From: Pyrrhosoma nymphula
Taxonomy: Eukaryota; Arthropoda; Insecta; Odonata; Coenagrionidae
Assembly (NCBI GenBank): GCA_963573305.1
Contig: OY754338.1
Coordinates: 22,132,192-22,196,191, forward strand
Reading direction: 5' to 3'
Length of the DNA: 64,000 nucleotides
Shown: in pieces, positions 11,967 through 23,041 of the stretch
Position numbering within the stretch: position 1 is the first letter of the stretch
Layout: each line of letters starts with the position of its first letter
Program-made: the position numbers and the translations under genes
Notes under the pieces: model-generated
The model's database searches: none
Seen by the model: only the letters and a program-made list of their open reading frames with translations
What the model was told of the DNA's origin: nothing

Positions 11967-12609
11967 TTGGCTGTGACAGCTTATATTTAGAAGCTTGGTT
12001 GCGATTCAGCTTTTTAAAATTGTGAAACATATTAAGTATGTGGTAAATGTTTCTAGTGGAGATCACACTTTAAAATATTCTGTAGGGGATAGTGGTTGAA
12101 ACAAACAGTCAAAATAAATGGTTATGAACAACTGCTCATGCAGTCCAAAACAATAAAATACTGAGTTATCAACATTATCACTGACCAATTACACGTTGAT
12201 AAAAAATTACCTTAAGAGTGACGATTAGACAAATGTAGATTAGTTTTGGAGTAGATTACAAGGAAATTTACAATTCGAAAAAAGTAATGTTTACAAGTAC
12301 AAGTTAGTCAAATGTAATCATTACCCGTGATTGAATGACTAGTAATCAATTACTTCCCATCACTGAATATTTCTTTGTGGGATCCCAAATACTTGCAACA
12401 TACTTGAGATGTGGCCTCAGCAGAGCAAAGTAGCATATCTCTTTCACTTTTCGACCTCCCCACTATAGACAGGGTACTGTCTAGAGGCCTATTACTTTTG
12501 GTGCAGTGCCTTCAGTGATGATAATGGTTACCATGTTATTGCACTGACTCCCAACTTGGATAGCACTAATCCAAAGGAAACAAAACTGTGGCAGGAAAAA
12601 TGAACATAC
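11967..12609. other. Non-coding: downstream flank or final intron of the acyl-CoA synthetase gene
   Basis: No exon found. At about 12200-12365 lies a decayed hAT-MITE-like segment ending in AATTACTTCCCATCACTG. A last exon, which should encode a P-K-x-x-x-G-K type C-terminus, was sought on the minus strand and not seen. Confidence 0.45.
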
Positions 12610-12775
12610 TTGCAACAAATTGAATGACATCACTCTCAGACAGTTTGGCCCCTTTCTGTTTCACCACAAAGGCTCGTGGTACCTCCCCAGCTGTCTCATG
12701 AGGAATACCTATGACAGCAGCATCTTGAATTAATGGGTGCTTCAGCAGCAAAGCCTCAAGCTCAGCTGGAGCAAC
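12610..12775 (-). CDS. Acyl-CoA synthetase (luciferase/4CL-like), sixth exon in window
   Basis: Encodes the start of the small C-terminal lid domain of an adenylate-forming enzyme: VAPAELEALLLKHP, then AAVIGIPHETAGEVPRAFVV. The acceptor AG is at 12777-12776 and the donor GTATGT starts at 12609. The exon begins in phase 0, directly continuing the KYKGYQ hinge of the exon at 26564, and ends after one base of a codon. The VAPAELE block is highly characteristic of luciferases and 4-coumarate-CoA ligases. The open frame running past the donor has no family resemblance, so splicing there is likely. The final exon with the catalytic lysine loop is not in view. Confidence 0.93.
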
Positions 12776-13059
12776 CTGCAAGTTAATCACAAAATATCAC
12801 ATTAAACAATTTCCTATTGTAATCTTTCCATTTCTGATATAAAATAGAACATGACTAGGATTCTTAATCCTTCAATTGATTCTTATCCCTTATTCAAGAG
12901 GACTTCATGCAGTATTTCAGAGTATGAACAGTCTTAGCAACTAGCATAGCCCATAAAACAAGGATTTCTAACTCTTACTATGTTGCTGAAACTACACGAA
13001 ACACTACACTGTAAAACTAATTTAAATTAAAACTTCTTAGAGTTCCAAATATGTGCATT

Positions 13060-13730
13060 ATGGTTCCAATATACATCTATAAAAGAACATAAGTGAAAAG
13101 TAATGAAAACACCTAAAATCTGCAGCAACTGTTGGGTTGAATGCTGTGTTTGCAGCAATGCAGATATTATTTGTAGGGTATTTTTGCATGTGAATATTCA
13201 ATTTGATACAGCTTTTTTGAGCACAACTCTTCAAAGATGCAGTTAACTGTGCCTTTAGTGCTGTATTGCTGACATTATTCAAGGCCTCTTGCACTTCTCT
13301 CTTAAAAATATCCTCAGCACTTTGATTTAGAGCAGCACTAAAGGTTTCTAAATCATCCCATAGCAAGTGCGCTTATGGGTATTTTGAGCCCTCGAGTATG
13401 TACTTTAATTAAGTCAACAAACCATTGGCAAATCCCAGCCACAAATGTGCATTGCAGCCGTACTGTAGCATTAGACACTTCATCCTCAAACAAGTCAATA
13501 ATAGCCTGAGTGGATGTATTTGAAAGTTCAATTTGTTTAAAAAAAAGCAATTATAGCATCAAGATATTTGTTGAGATATTTCACTGTGTGAAACCATGAG
13601 TTCCAGCAGGTTCCATCCAGTGCCTTTTTATACTCAAATATACACAGTAGCTTATTTCCTTGATGCAACAAGCTTGCTTAATTTATTCTCCATGCATCTC
13701 GAAGTTAGACCATGATAGGTAATGTTCACT
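13060..13730 (-). pseudogene. hAT/ZBED-like transposase remnant
   Basis: Minus-strand frames with shifts read like a broken hAT-family transposase body: a W-N-S-W-F-H-T-V-K-Y block near 13600, followed by helical segments (KQIELSNTSTQAII, CQWFVDLIK) and a weak FNPTVAADF near 13130, similar to the R-V-F-D-P segment of that group. Frameshifts and stops interrupt it. No BED finger or TIRs were found around it. It could instead be a fragment of another host-like gene. The call rests on motif resemblance only. Confidence 0.45.
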
Positions 13731-13739
13731 TATGCTGGC

Positions 13740-14377
13740 TTAGTGACTATACCACCTGCATCAATACGGTGAGGCTTTAAACAACAGACACCACAATTTT
13801 TGATCTAGGGAACTTCTTTGCACAGGAGTTTAACTGCAAGCAACTGATTTGCAGAACTTAATTTTCTGCCAGAAGCTAAATAATTCATTATCATCATTAG
13901 TACAAATACATCTGCAATAGCCTATAATACATAGGTATTATGTTACAATTACAACTTACAATGATAAATATCTGATAAAATATACATTAGATGCAATTTC
14001 CATGCTCAACAGATCTCACAAAATTTGAATTAATTAGCTCAATATTAGTTTAAGAGTGCATAAAGAATCAATATGTACGCATCTCAATATAAAACATGCC
14101 TCAGCACTCACCTTTAATCAGTCTAGGCTATCCAAAGGCAAACTGACATTTAGATAAAAAAAGAAAAAGCAGAAAATGTAAGGCACTCACCATTCCTTAT
14201 AGAAAATAAAATCACCAAATCATTAGACTGAAAAGTCAGCACCAAGCATGATAAGAATTCATCCAGCTTTGAAAAAATGGTAAAATGTTACACCTCAAAC
14301 AGTAACATTGTTACAACTTAAAGTTATACCACTTATGTTACATTATGTATAGCTGAGAAATATGAGTCGTTCCAAAT
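13740..14377. other. Intronic AT-rich sequence, nothing recognised
   Basis: Lies in the 13.8-kb intron of the acyl-CoA synthetase gene. No frames, long repeats or inverted repeats were supported. Confidence 0.5.
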
Positions 14378-14735
14378 GGAGGGACGGGTAACCTCTCAGA
14401 GCTACCTGATTACGGCACCACCAAGTGGGAAAATGCACCAACTCCCTGAGACTGGAGGCACGGGTAACCTTCAAGGCTACCTGGTGAGGAGGTTATTTGC
14501 CGGATAGTTACTTTTTTTTTCACGAATACCCGGAATTTTGGCCCGGAAGGCCACCCCGTTAGTTCCAAAGGGTGCTTGTGAAGCCCGGACGGCTGCCCCA
14601 ATAGCCATGATTACCCAACCCACCTCAATGGTTATTGGTTTGCATAAAACTTCGGCGAATTGGTGTTGAAAGATCAGTAACTTTCCATATGGAGGCGCTG
14701 GAATGAGGTAGCTCCGAGATGTTACCCGTCCCTCC
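14378..14735. repeat. Inverted-repeat (MITE-like) element
   Basis: GGAGGGACGGGTAAC at 14378 is mirrored by GTTACCCGTCCCTCC ending at 14735, and the arms continue through GAGCTACCT/AGGTAGCTC. An internal partial copy (GGCACGGGTAACCTTC near 14457) suggests duplication. No coding capacity; target duplication not determined. Confidence 0.7.
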
Positions 14736-15536
14736 AGTCTCTAAATCCCGAGAAATACTGGTTGAGGGCCAAGCAGTGAACAGGTAAATTTATTAAATTA
14801 AATTAAAAATTGCAACTGTAAGATATTGCTGACACTTTGAAAGAATTAATTTTTTTCTTTAATTAGTTTACATTACATGTCAATGATTTTCGTAACTTTG
14901 TTACAAGCCTTTTATTAAAAAGGTGGTTAACCTTAATTCCAAACACTCATAGGCATATCTAGAAGCGTCCGAAGGGGGGGGATCACCACCTGAAGGGGAG
15001 TAAAATGGGGAGCCCAGGAATTTTGAAAAATATACATCTTAAAATAACATTTTGAAGGTGCTCTATTATGTAATGGAAGGTGATCTATAGGTGTACTATT
15101 AGCATGTGTTAAACACATCATTTTTACATAATTTATCAATTGAAGGGGGTTCAGAGTGTCTTGCGCCAAGTCAAAAAAAATTTCCCGGCTTTTCCCGCCT
15201 ACTTTTCTTAAATTTTACTCCAGCATATTTTTGTGAAACAAAATTAGGCCCCTCCCCCAATATTTCTGTTTTTCTCGTGTACACTTCATCGCACTTATGT
15301 TTTTAACCCTTTTGCACCGAACGTCACATATAGGAGTTGGAATTTTTTTTACGTAGAAGACTGGACGTCTACGATAAGTGCTGGAGATTTCTTTACGCAA
15401 AAGAACTAACGTCTCCAATAGATGCCGTGGAGGGTGGAAAAGTGACTGCCGCAGATACATTTCAGAGGGGTGTTCTTTCGACACTCAACCCCTTTAGCAG
15501 TCATTCTCTCAGCATGTGTCAGCCATCACTTATTGT
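14736..15536. other. Intronic sequence with degraded repeats
   Basis: No gene. The piece at about 15165-15215 has C- and T-rich TTTCCCGGCTTTTCCCG runs that recur near 21375, a sign of a common dispersed repeat. Confidence 0.45.
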
Positions 15537-16943
15537 TAGGGATAGGAAAATTTCGCGATCGCGAATTTTGCGAATTTTGACAAAAAATGTCCTAGGAGTG
15601 GTAATTAGTTACAACATACTCCATACTGACTGGGGAAATGACTTATGAACTCGCGAAATGTCGCGAATTGTGCCCCAAAACGCGAATTTTCATTTTTTAT
15701 GAGAAAATGGTTGAAAGTACATTTCAAACGCAAGAAAAACATTAAAATTGCAAACAAATGTTCTCAATTCGATTTAATCAAACTCGCGTGCAAATATTCC
15801 TGAGGTATGCGGAAGTTTGCAGTTCATCGTAGCATAACCGGTGTACGATAACAATCGCGGGAGGATGACATCGGGTGCTTTCGATTTATGGCGAATACCG
15901 GCAATACTCAGCTCATCACGCCGCGGTGCTTTCTATTTACAATTAGTGGAATAACCATCTATCGGCATCTATGATTGGTGGCTCTTCGCTCTGAGGTGAG
16001 TTGAACAAAGGAAAAGCAATATGCGCATTTATTCAAAGTAATCTGCTACAGCAGGGTTTCCCAAACTTTACCTTCGATAGAACACTTCGTAAATCCTGAA
16101 ATTTTTACGGAACACCTTGTGGACTTCACATATGTTAAAGCATTGCGTTTGGGTAGCAGCATATAAAGCCATTATAGGTTACTCGGAACACCCATTAGCC
16201 TTCCGCGGAACGTAGTTTGGAAATCCCTGTGCTACAGATTTGAAGACGAGACGGACTGCGCATGTGTAAATAGCCGTTTGCCTTTGAGTTGTTTCATTTC
16301 AATGGGCTTGTTTACCAAGAGTTTTTTAATGTCAATTATAGTTTGAAAACTAAAGAGAAACATATTTTTCCGATTTTTTATTTTGGTCTGATTTGTTCAT
16401 AACACTTCTACGGTTTTGAAGGTTTCATTACAATGGGATCTTTCACCAAGAGATTTTAAATGTTAATTATAGTTATAAAACAAAAGAGATACATGTTTTT
16501 CTGATTTTTAAAAATTTTGTTCTGATTTGTTCATTACACTCTACTACGGATTTGAAGACGAGACGGACTGTGCATGCGTGAATAGCCGCTTTGAGTTGTT
16601 TAATTTCAATGGAAATTCTCTTAAGTTACATGTCAATTACGAAATGTATTAAATTTTATTTTTAAATTTAGTGCCACTTTTCCTGGTTCCACCACCGAGG
16701 TGATTGTCTTCAGTTATAACATGGCTAGAAGGGGAAGTGTCGCATAGTAACCCATATCATATTGGGTTAAACTATAGTATAAGTGACCCTTTTCTAGGCT
16801 TTGAAATATCAATATTTTATGTGTATATATATAAACTTGTGGTCACTGTGAAAACACCGAAATGTCTTGTTGAAAGTACCGAATTCCTAATTTCAAAGCC
16901 CCGTTTTTCTCCCTCTCAAACCACCGAAAAATTCCTATCCCTA
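15537..16943. mobile_element. hAT-type non-autonomous element, 1.4 kb
   Basis: The termini TAGGGATAGGAA and TTCCTATCCCTA are perfect inverted repeats, and the 8-bp duplication CTTATTGT flanks it at 15529-15536 and 16944-16951. The interior is AT-rich without a transposase. It contains an internal duplication: the segment starting GATTTGAAGACGAGACGG appears near 16237 and again near 16550, each followed by a TAGCCG...TTTGAGTTGTTT block. Confidence 0.9.
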
Positions 16944-17806
16944 CTTATTGTATGTGCAGTAGGCCGGGCCTTATTTTTCAGAATTGAAAAAAGTTATGTT
17001 TTCCTAGTCTCAAAATGATCCAAATGAGGTTTATATTCACGTACTAAAATTTGGTTACTTTAAAATAACGTGTACCCGTGCCCCAAGGGCCCTAAGTACT
17101 GAGGACCTTCAATTGAGATTTTTGGGGCTGAAAAAGCACTATCCTTATGAAATACGTGAAAGTAGAGTCCTTTAGGGCCGAATTTCTGTTTGTTTTGACC
17201 TATCTCTAAGTGTTTACGAGATATGTCGTAATGTGATCCACCCCCCAGGGCACTACCCCACACCACGGCGCCGTGCCGCTGAGGTACGGCCCGCACCACT
17301 TGCTAGAGACTTCCCCTCCACCCCCTCCCCGCCCTCGGCAAAGTCTTTGCTCCTGCTGGCAAGATTTACATTCAAGTGGTACAGACTTGAACAGGTTGTT
17401 CCTCTTGTTTCATGATTATTATTGTTAAAGCCTACAATGTCACTTTTAACCCTTCAACGCCGTCCTACGTGCTGGGTACCGACACCTTTAACCTTACTTA
17501 GTTGCCGCCATACGGCCGTGCACCGTTCCAGTATGCTTTGTTTCAAAGTGCTCTTTATGTATAAAATATTATAAGTATGTGATACAATTGTGTATGTGAA
17601 TTACAAAGGAATGAAGGAAATGCGTGGGGCTTCCAGGGCTCCACCAGTAGATAGAAATATTCAAGAAAGAAGAAACGAGGCTGTCAGTTAACGGATGTAG
17701 ATCGATGTGGAGAGAGAGTTAGTTCCTGTGAGTGTCCAAAGGATAGGAAGTATGTACTAAGTTTTTTAGGATTGAAGGAGAAAAGTAGTGAAATAACTAG
17801 TTTATC

Positions 17807-18330
17807 ATGGATACACGTGACATTCAGTTTAAGAATAGGCCAACAAGGAAAGGCATAATTAAATTAAGACTAAATTCAGAAATTGAACTGGTTGGAAAAG
17901 AAAGTGAAGAAATACTTGGCTCAAAGTTACCTACAGTGAGAGAAGTACTGTGTGTTTTTTTCTATCACCTAAGGGGTTCGAAATATATTAGACTTAGTGC
18001 GAGAAAAACCGTAAGAAATGTGTTTCATTTATGGAACAAAACGAGAATTCCTGTTATTAGGGAAATTTGTTTGATTGAAAAGTTAGAAAAATTACACAAA
18101 GAATGGAGGAACGTGCGACGGCATAAAGAGAAAGCAGGAACTGCCATGGAGATGAAGAGAAGAAAATCTTTCGTGTTAAAATATGATGATTTGTTCGACA
18201 TTGCAAGGAGCGGTGCCATGTAGTTTTTGATGCACGAGGAAGAAAGTGCAGTTAATCTCTCAGATAAATGTGCTTGGGCTGAAGAAGTCAAATTCTTACG
18301 TGATCAAAGAGGAATAATGCAGTTATTGGT
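17807..18330 (+). pseudogene. N-terminal part of the transposase-like gene of the 16960 element
   Basis: Opens with ATG at 17807 and reads 138 codons of a basic, helical protein (KLRLNSEIELVGKESEEI, then SARKTVRNVFHLWNKTRIP), followed by LKYDDLFDIARSGAM and a stop. After the stop, homologous coding appears to continue to the LINE insertion point near 18330 (a K-F-L-R-D-Q-R block). From memory, an N-terminus with this LFDIAHADAL-like block belongs to a large family of uncharacterised invertebrate proteins. I cannot give it an established name. It is broken by at least one stop and the insertion. Confidence 0.6.
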
Positions 18331-18884
18331 AGTATAGTATAGTATAGTAGTTTATTGGTCCAGCGATCAAGTACATGATATAGGACAGGTCAGACATGTT
18401 ACAGTTTAATTAACAAATTACAAGAATGAAAAAACACTAAAACAATATTAAATTCGGTCATTAATGAAATCAGTAACGTTATAGTACATTTTATGGAGTA
18501 AAATTTCCTTGATTTTGGACTTAAATATAGAAAAACTATTAATACATTTCAATTCATTGGGTAACGCATTGTACAGTTTAAGACCCATTGAGTTAGGACC
18601 ACACAATACAGTTGTAGTGCGTACATATGGTACATGTAGGTCGTTGGAGTTTCTAGTAAAGTAATTGTGTACAGCACTGTTTTTATTAAATTGGTTAATA
18701 TTATTGTGAGTATATAACAACACATGTAAAATATAAACACAAGGAAAAGGTAGAAGGCCCAGCTTTCTAAAAATTGGTTTGCAAGGGGCAAGATAATGAG
18801 AATTTGCTATTAGTCTCACAGCTCTTGCTGGTGGAATAGATTTCAATATGATCAAGAAGGAAGAAAAGATTGGTGGCAGCACGA
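18331..18884 (-). mobile_element. 5'-truncated CR1/Jockey-like LINE insertion (C-terminal end only)
   Basis: Minus-strand coding (18882-18448) matches the far C-terminus of CR1/Jockey ORF2: PCKPIFRKLGLLPFPCVYIL, a YTHNN segment, NSMGLKLYNALP. The 3' end carries repeated AGTAT units near 18331-18350. A 15-bp target duplication AATGCAGTTATTGGT lies at 18316-18330 and 18885-18899. The 5' end (about 18826-18884) is not LINE: it duplicates host sequence found just downstream, from about 18896. Confidence 0.85.
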
Positions 18885-18895
18885 AATGCAGTTAT

Positions 18896-20132
18896 TGGTG
18901 GAATAGATTTCAATATGATCAAGAAGGAAGAAAAGGTTGCTCAGAAATTATTGAAGAAGCTGCAGTGGGAAGAAAAGTTGCGTGAAAGAAGAGTTATTGT
19001 GGCTCCCATGCCGCCATCATGTATTTGAAAGAGTGCTGGAATCTGTGTATAAAGCAGCTATGGGATTAAGTACGGGGCCGCAAATAGAAATTTTTAAACA
19101 ATTTCAGACAAAATGGCCGATGATTGTCCAAGATAAATTTTCTACACTAAAGAGATGTAGGCAAAGAGATTTACTCTTGATTAATGACGATATTTCTATA
19201 ATTGATTATGCAAGAAATCAGCTTGAGGTAACTCCTGTCTCCTTATAACCTTTCTCAGTCTAATTTGGTGCTTTTTATTTTAAAAATAGGTTCTAACTAC
19301 AATTTTCTTTAGGTAGGGCATCCTCGAGCCGACTATCGAGAATTACTGGAGCTGACGATAATATTTCTTGGAGGAGTCCCTCCAGGAGGCATTCGCTTCA
19401 AGCAACCGGGCCCGATGCATAACGCCCGATGGATGTCCAAAGCCAATTATTCTATTATTTATTCTATCTATTTTTCGCTTGCAGTTCCACTTGAGCCGGG
19501 CCCAAGAAGATGGTCTCATGCACGTCTCCCTATTTGTTGTGAATTTATATATTCAGATGTGGTTCTCCGCTCCTTGTGCTGCATCTGCTCCCAACAGTGA
19601 CCTGCAGTTCCTAAAAAGACTTGTTAATTACGAAAGTGTTAACCTGGAAATAACGAAAGCGGCACAAAAGAGGTTTTCAAACCACTTGTGGTACCTGAGC
19701 GAGGAGTTGGTAGGACTGTCATTGTTTGACGGATCTCTTTCTAGGCATGAAATGGAAAACGTGATACGCCGTATGAGGACATGTGAGGGAAAATGTGATC
19801 CACTGAAGAAGGCATCTTATAAACATAAAGACCTGACTAAGCTATCTATATCAAATTTTGCCACTACTAATTCGAGAAAGCTATTTAATACATTGGAAAT
19901 ATGCACTGCATTCTTTCATGTGCCCACGCGAGAATGGGATGAACATCCTGACAACAAGAACGGTTTGCAAATTATTCGGGGTCTTCAAGTGGTAAATGAT
20001 TGTGCAGAGAGAGGGGTGAAACTAATTCAAGATTTTAAGTCAGTTACGAAGAAGGAAGAGAGCTTTCAAAATTTATTACTAAGTGTAAATCTTCATCGTA
20101 GCACAAACCATAATCTGCGCAAAGACACTTAA
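18896..20132 (+). pseudogene. Catalytic part of the transposase-like gene of the 16960 element
   Basis: A frameshifted gene continues after the LINE. It shows LPCRHHVFERVLESV (a C-x2-H motif as found in the insertion of several DDE transposase superfamilies), TGPQIEIFKQFQTKW, a PGPMHNARWMSKA segment near 19415, then a long intact frame (19368-20132) with FSNHLWYLSEELVGLSLFD and VNDCAERGVKLIQDF. The last block, with a conserved Glu, could hold the final acidic catalytic residue. The order fits an RNase-H-fold transposase with C(2)H, but I cannot assign every acidic residue. One or two shifts near 19020 and 19370 break the frame. Confidence 0.6.
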
Positions 20133-20723
20133 ACTGCCAAATACGGTCTGTCAGTGGAATATTAGAAATATACCGAAAATGTATTTTATTTTGGTTAATA
20201 TCTACTTAACTTCATGGACAGAGTGAAAATAAATTGATCACTTTTGGTTGGAAATTTTGTCATGTCAATTAAATCCTTTCTAACATAAGCACATTTCTTC
20301 AGAGGCTAGATCTTGCCAGCAGGAGCAAAGACTTTGCCGAGGGCGGGGAGGGGGTGGAGGGGAAGTCACTAGCAAGTAGTGCGGGCCGTACCTCAGCGGC
20401 GCGGCTCCGCGGTGCGGGGTAGCGCCCTGGGGGGTGGATCGCATTACGACATATCTCGTAAACGCTTAGAGATAGGTCAAAACAAACAGAAATTCGGCCC
20501 TAAAGGACTCTACTTTCACGTATTTCATAAGGATAGTGCTTTTTCAGCCCCAAAAAACTCAATTGAAGGTCCTCAGTACTTAGGGCCCTTGGGGCACGGG
20601 TACACGTTATTTTAAAGTAACCAAATTTTAGCACGTGAATATAAACCTCATTTGGATCATTTTGAGACTAGGAAAACATAACTTTTCTCAATTCTGAAAA
20701 ATAAGGGCCGGCCTAATGTGCAG

Positions 20724-22250
20724 TGGATTTTCTAAATAAATATTCGTTGGCAATATACAAACATTAACAATTGAATTTACTTTTAAGCAAAATTCTAGCT
20801 CTTATATTAATGGAGTTGTCTTCTGCTTTCTTTTAACCATTACTTTCCTATAAATATTCTAAAATCGTTAATATACCAGCTAGAAATTCATTTAAAATTT
20901 TAAAACGATCAAATAAACACGAATAATTCATTTCAGACATCCTCTCCCACTTTTGCAATAAATTATTGTTTTAAAAAACCACTGCGCATACAAAAAATGA
21001 CTACAACCCCATGCTGTGAGAGGGTTTGCTCATGAGATGGAGGGTCGAGACCAGTTACCAACCGAAGGGACGGAAGAGTGGGGTCGGTACGCCGGAGAAG
21101 ATATTCCCTTCAAAATGCCTCCATACAGAGCAGGATAATAAAGATATTTCCGAGAAAATTCACCAGCATTAATGAATACTCTGGGCGCTGGCAATGTGGA
21201 GTATCAGCAACTGGCCCTAGCGCAGAGGCCGATACTCCACGTCATCTCCGCAGCCTATTGGAGTTTCGTTCGGTCAGTACTGCTACTTAGGTTATTGTTT
21301 TCCGTACCACAGAAGGAATTCCCCTATTTTTTCTTCGATACCGTGCGATTTGAAAAACTTTCCGTACGCTTGACAAATTTCCCGGCTTTTTCCTGGTTAC
21401 TCCCAGCGATTTTCATTTCCCGTATTTTTCCCGGTTTCTCCCAATTTCCCGGTCCCTAGGCACTCTGGGGGTTACAACCCCCATAACCCCCCCTGGATAC
21501 ACCTATGCACACTTATATCATAGCAATTCCCTGCAAAGGCAAGATCTCATTCGTTTACAGTTCTGTTAAAAACAATCGTACCACATCCAAGCCAAAAATT
21601 TCTAAGTCCTGAGGTGATGAGGATGTGACAACTTGGCCAGACCACACTCCCCTGAGCAGAGGAACAATAAACTCTCCAAGCAGAACAGGGACCCTTCCTC
21701 CCAATAGCTGGGCAAGGGGAAAGACCCACGGAAGGAAAATTTTGACCTGCGAAAGGGATTATTTCCAAGGGGAAGGGTAGGGTTCATTTTCTTATGCGTG
21801 AGCGAGAAGGAAAGGGAGAGATGTGAAGTTCGGACGCACCAAGAGCACTCACTCACAACAACTTCTAGCAGCCACAGAAAACAAAGCCAAAAGTCTCTAT
21901 CCCTGGAGCTCCATTCGTTTTATATTATTATTTTATTTTGTATGCATATTCATAAACGTAAAAACTTATAGCCCAGTGCATATGTAAATTGAAAATAAAA
22001 ATATTCTTAGCAGCGATTTTATTGCGTAAATGTGTTTGGGGGTTCTTTGAAATATAAGTTATTAACATTTCTTCTCACTATACACTCTAACTTCGAGTTA
22101 TAGGGACACCGGTGGTCGTAGGCAGAGGGAAGGAAAGCTCCAAGTGCCTCCGTGAAGGATTCAATGACAGGAAAAGGATGCACTGAGTGCCATAGGTCCC
22201 TAAACCACACTACCTAATTGGTGCTAGGAGTCACATTTACCACACATACC
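20724..22250. other. Intronic sequence with old dispersed repeats
   Basis: No gene supported. Fragments near 21370-21500 (CCCGG- and GGGGGTT-rich) resemble dispersed repeats seen elsewhere in the window. Short frames at 21078-21460 and 21547-21856 have no recognisable domain. Confidence 0.45.
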
Positions 22251-22410
22251 AAAACGGGGTCATACGACGCAAGCCGCAACACAAAACTGTTTCTTACGAC
22301 GCAACCCGCAAAACAAAACGGGGCCATACGAAGCAACCCGCAACATAAAACGTGTAATAGATGCAACCCGCATCACAAAACGTGCCCATGCGACGCAACA
22401 CGCAACACAT
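22251..22410. repeat. Tandem array, about five copies of a 32-bp unit
   Basis: Each unit starts AAAACGG or a variant and contains a YACGACGCAACCCGCAA core. Copies start near 22251, 22283, 22315, 22347 and 22377. Copies differ by several substitutions and one 2-bp deletion. Confidence 0.8.
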
Positions 22411-22972
22411 CAAGAAAAAATTTATTTTTGTAAATTAACTTGGTAATTACAGAATTTAATGATTCTTTCATGTATTGTCATCGAGAGTAAGTAAGTGTGC
22501 CAAATTTCAGCTCGATTGAACATTGGGAAGTGGGTTAGATTTCGATTACAAGATTCCATCCAGACAAACAAACAGGGCAAGTTAAAATATGCATGGTAAA
22601 ATAACCCAATAATGGGAGTCCAGAGCAGGTGTGGGAATGTGTAATGGGAGATCGTTGTAGCCTCTTTCCCTCGGTTGAAGAAGTACCATTCAGCAGCGTT
22701 GGATGGCGCTACTAGTACTCAATTAGTTCGTATTTTTGCCGCAGAGGTGGCTCTGCATGCGGGGTAGCGGTAATTTTGAATCTTTATCTCGAAAATCTTA
22801 TTTTTTCTTTCCTGTCAGACATATTTAACCTTGACATAACAAACCTTGTTTCAGTTTCCACTGTAGACACGATTTAGGATATATTTAAAACAATGATAAG
22901 TTATTTTAAAACCTTGTCTACATGAATAGAATGGTTTTTCGGGTTTCCATCCGCGTTTATCCATTTTTGGTG

Positions 22973-23010
22973 GACAATATTTCGCCAGCATTCCAGCTAG
23001 ATTCCTCAGG
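22973..23010 (-). ncRNA. Hammerhead-ribozyme-like motif in PLE A
   Basis: Read on the minus strand: CTGAGGA, a possible 5-bp stem (CTAGC with GCTGG), then CGAAA and a GTC triplet, in hammerhead order. PLEs are known to carry hammerhead motifs in their terminal repeats. Stem III is weak here, so activity is uncertain. Confidence 0.45.
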
Positions 23011-23041
23011 TCCGTTAGATTGCAGGGTTTGGTCCGTCCTT

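Larger units (their letters stand above)
16960..20715. mobile_element. hAT-like DNA transposon with 407-bp TIRs and an uncharacterised transposase-like gene
   Basis: Termini are TAGGCCGGGCC and GGCCGGCCTA. Nearly identical inverted arms span 16960-17366 and 20309-20715. A perfect 8-bp duplication ATGTGCAG lies at 16952-16959 and 20716-20723. The left duplication begins at the very base after the duplication of the neighbouring hAT MITE. Between the arms are plus-strand remnants of one gene (17807-20132), interrupted by a LINE fragment at 18331-18884. An 8-bp duplication fits hAT or P-type elements, but the long GC-rich arms and the protein are not classical for either. Confidence 0.85.

Noticed and set aside
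12566..12609. In-frame extension of the sixth synthetase exon (SMFIFPATV...)
   Set aside because: A GTATGT donor lies exactly where family similarity stops; the extension is intron.
17060..17299. 79-codon open frame on the minus strand and its twin at 20379-20615
   Set aside because: Both are translations of the same inverted TIR arms of the 16960-20715 element, not genes.
22251..22410. CRISPR-like array of 32-bp units
   Set aside because: Units are directly adjacent, with degenerate repeats and no unique spacers of constant size; the context is eukaryotic introns.
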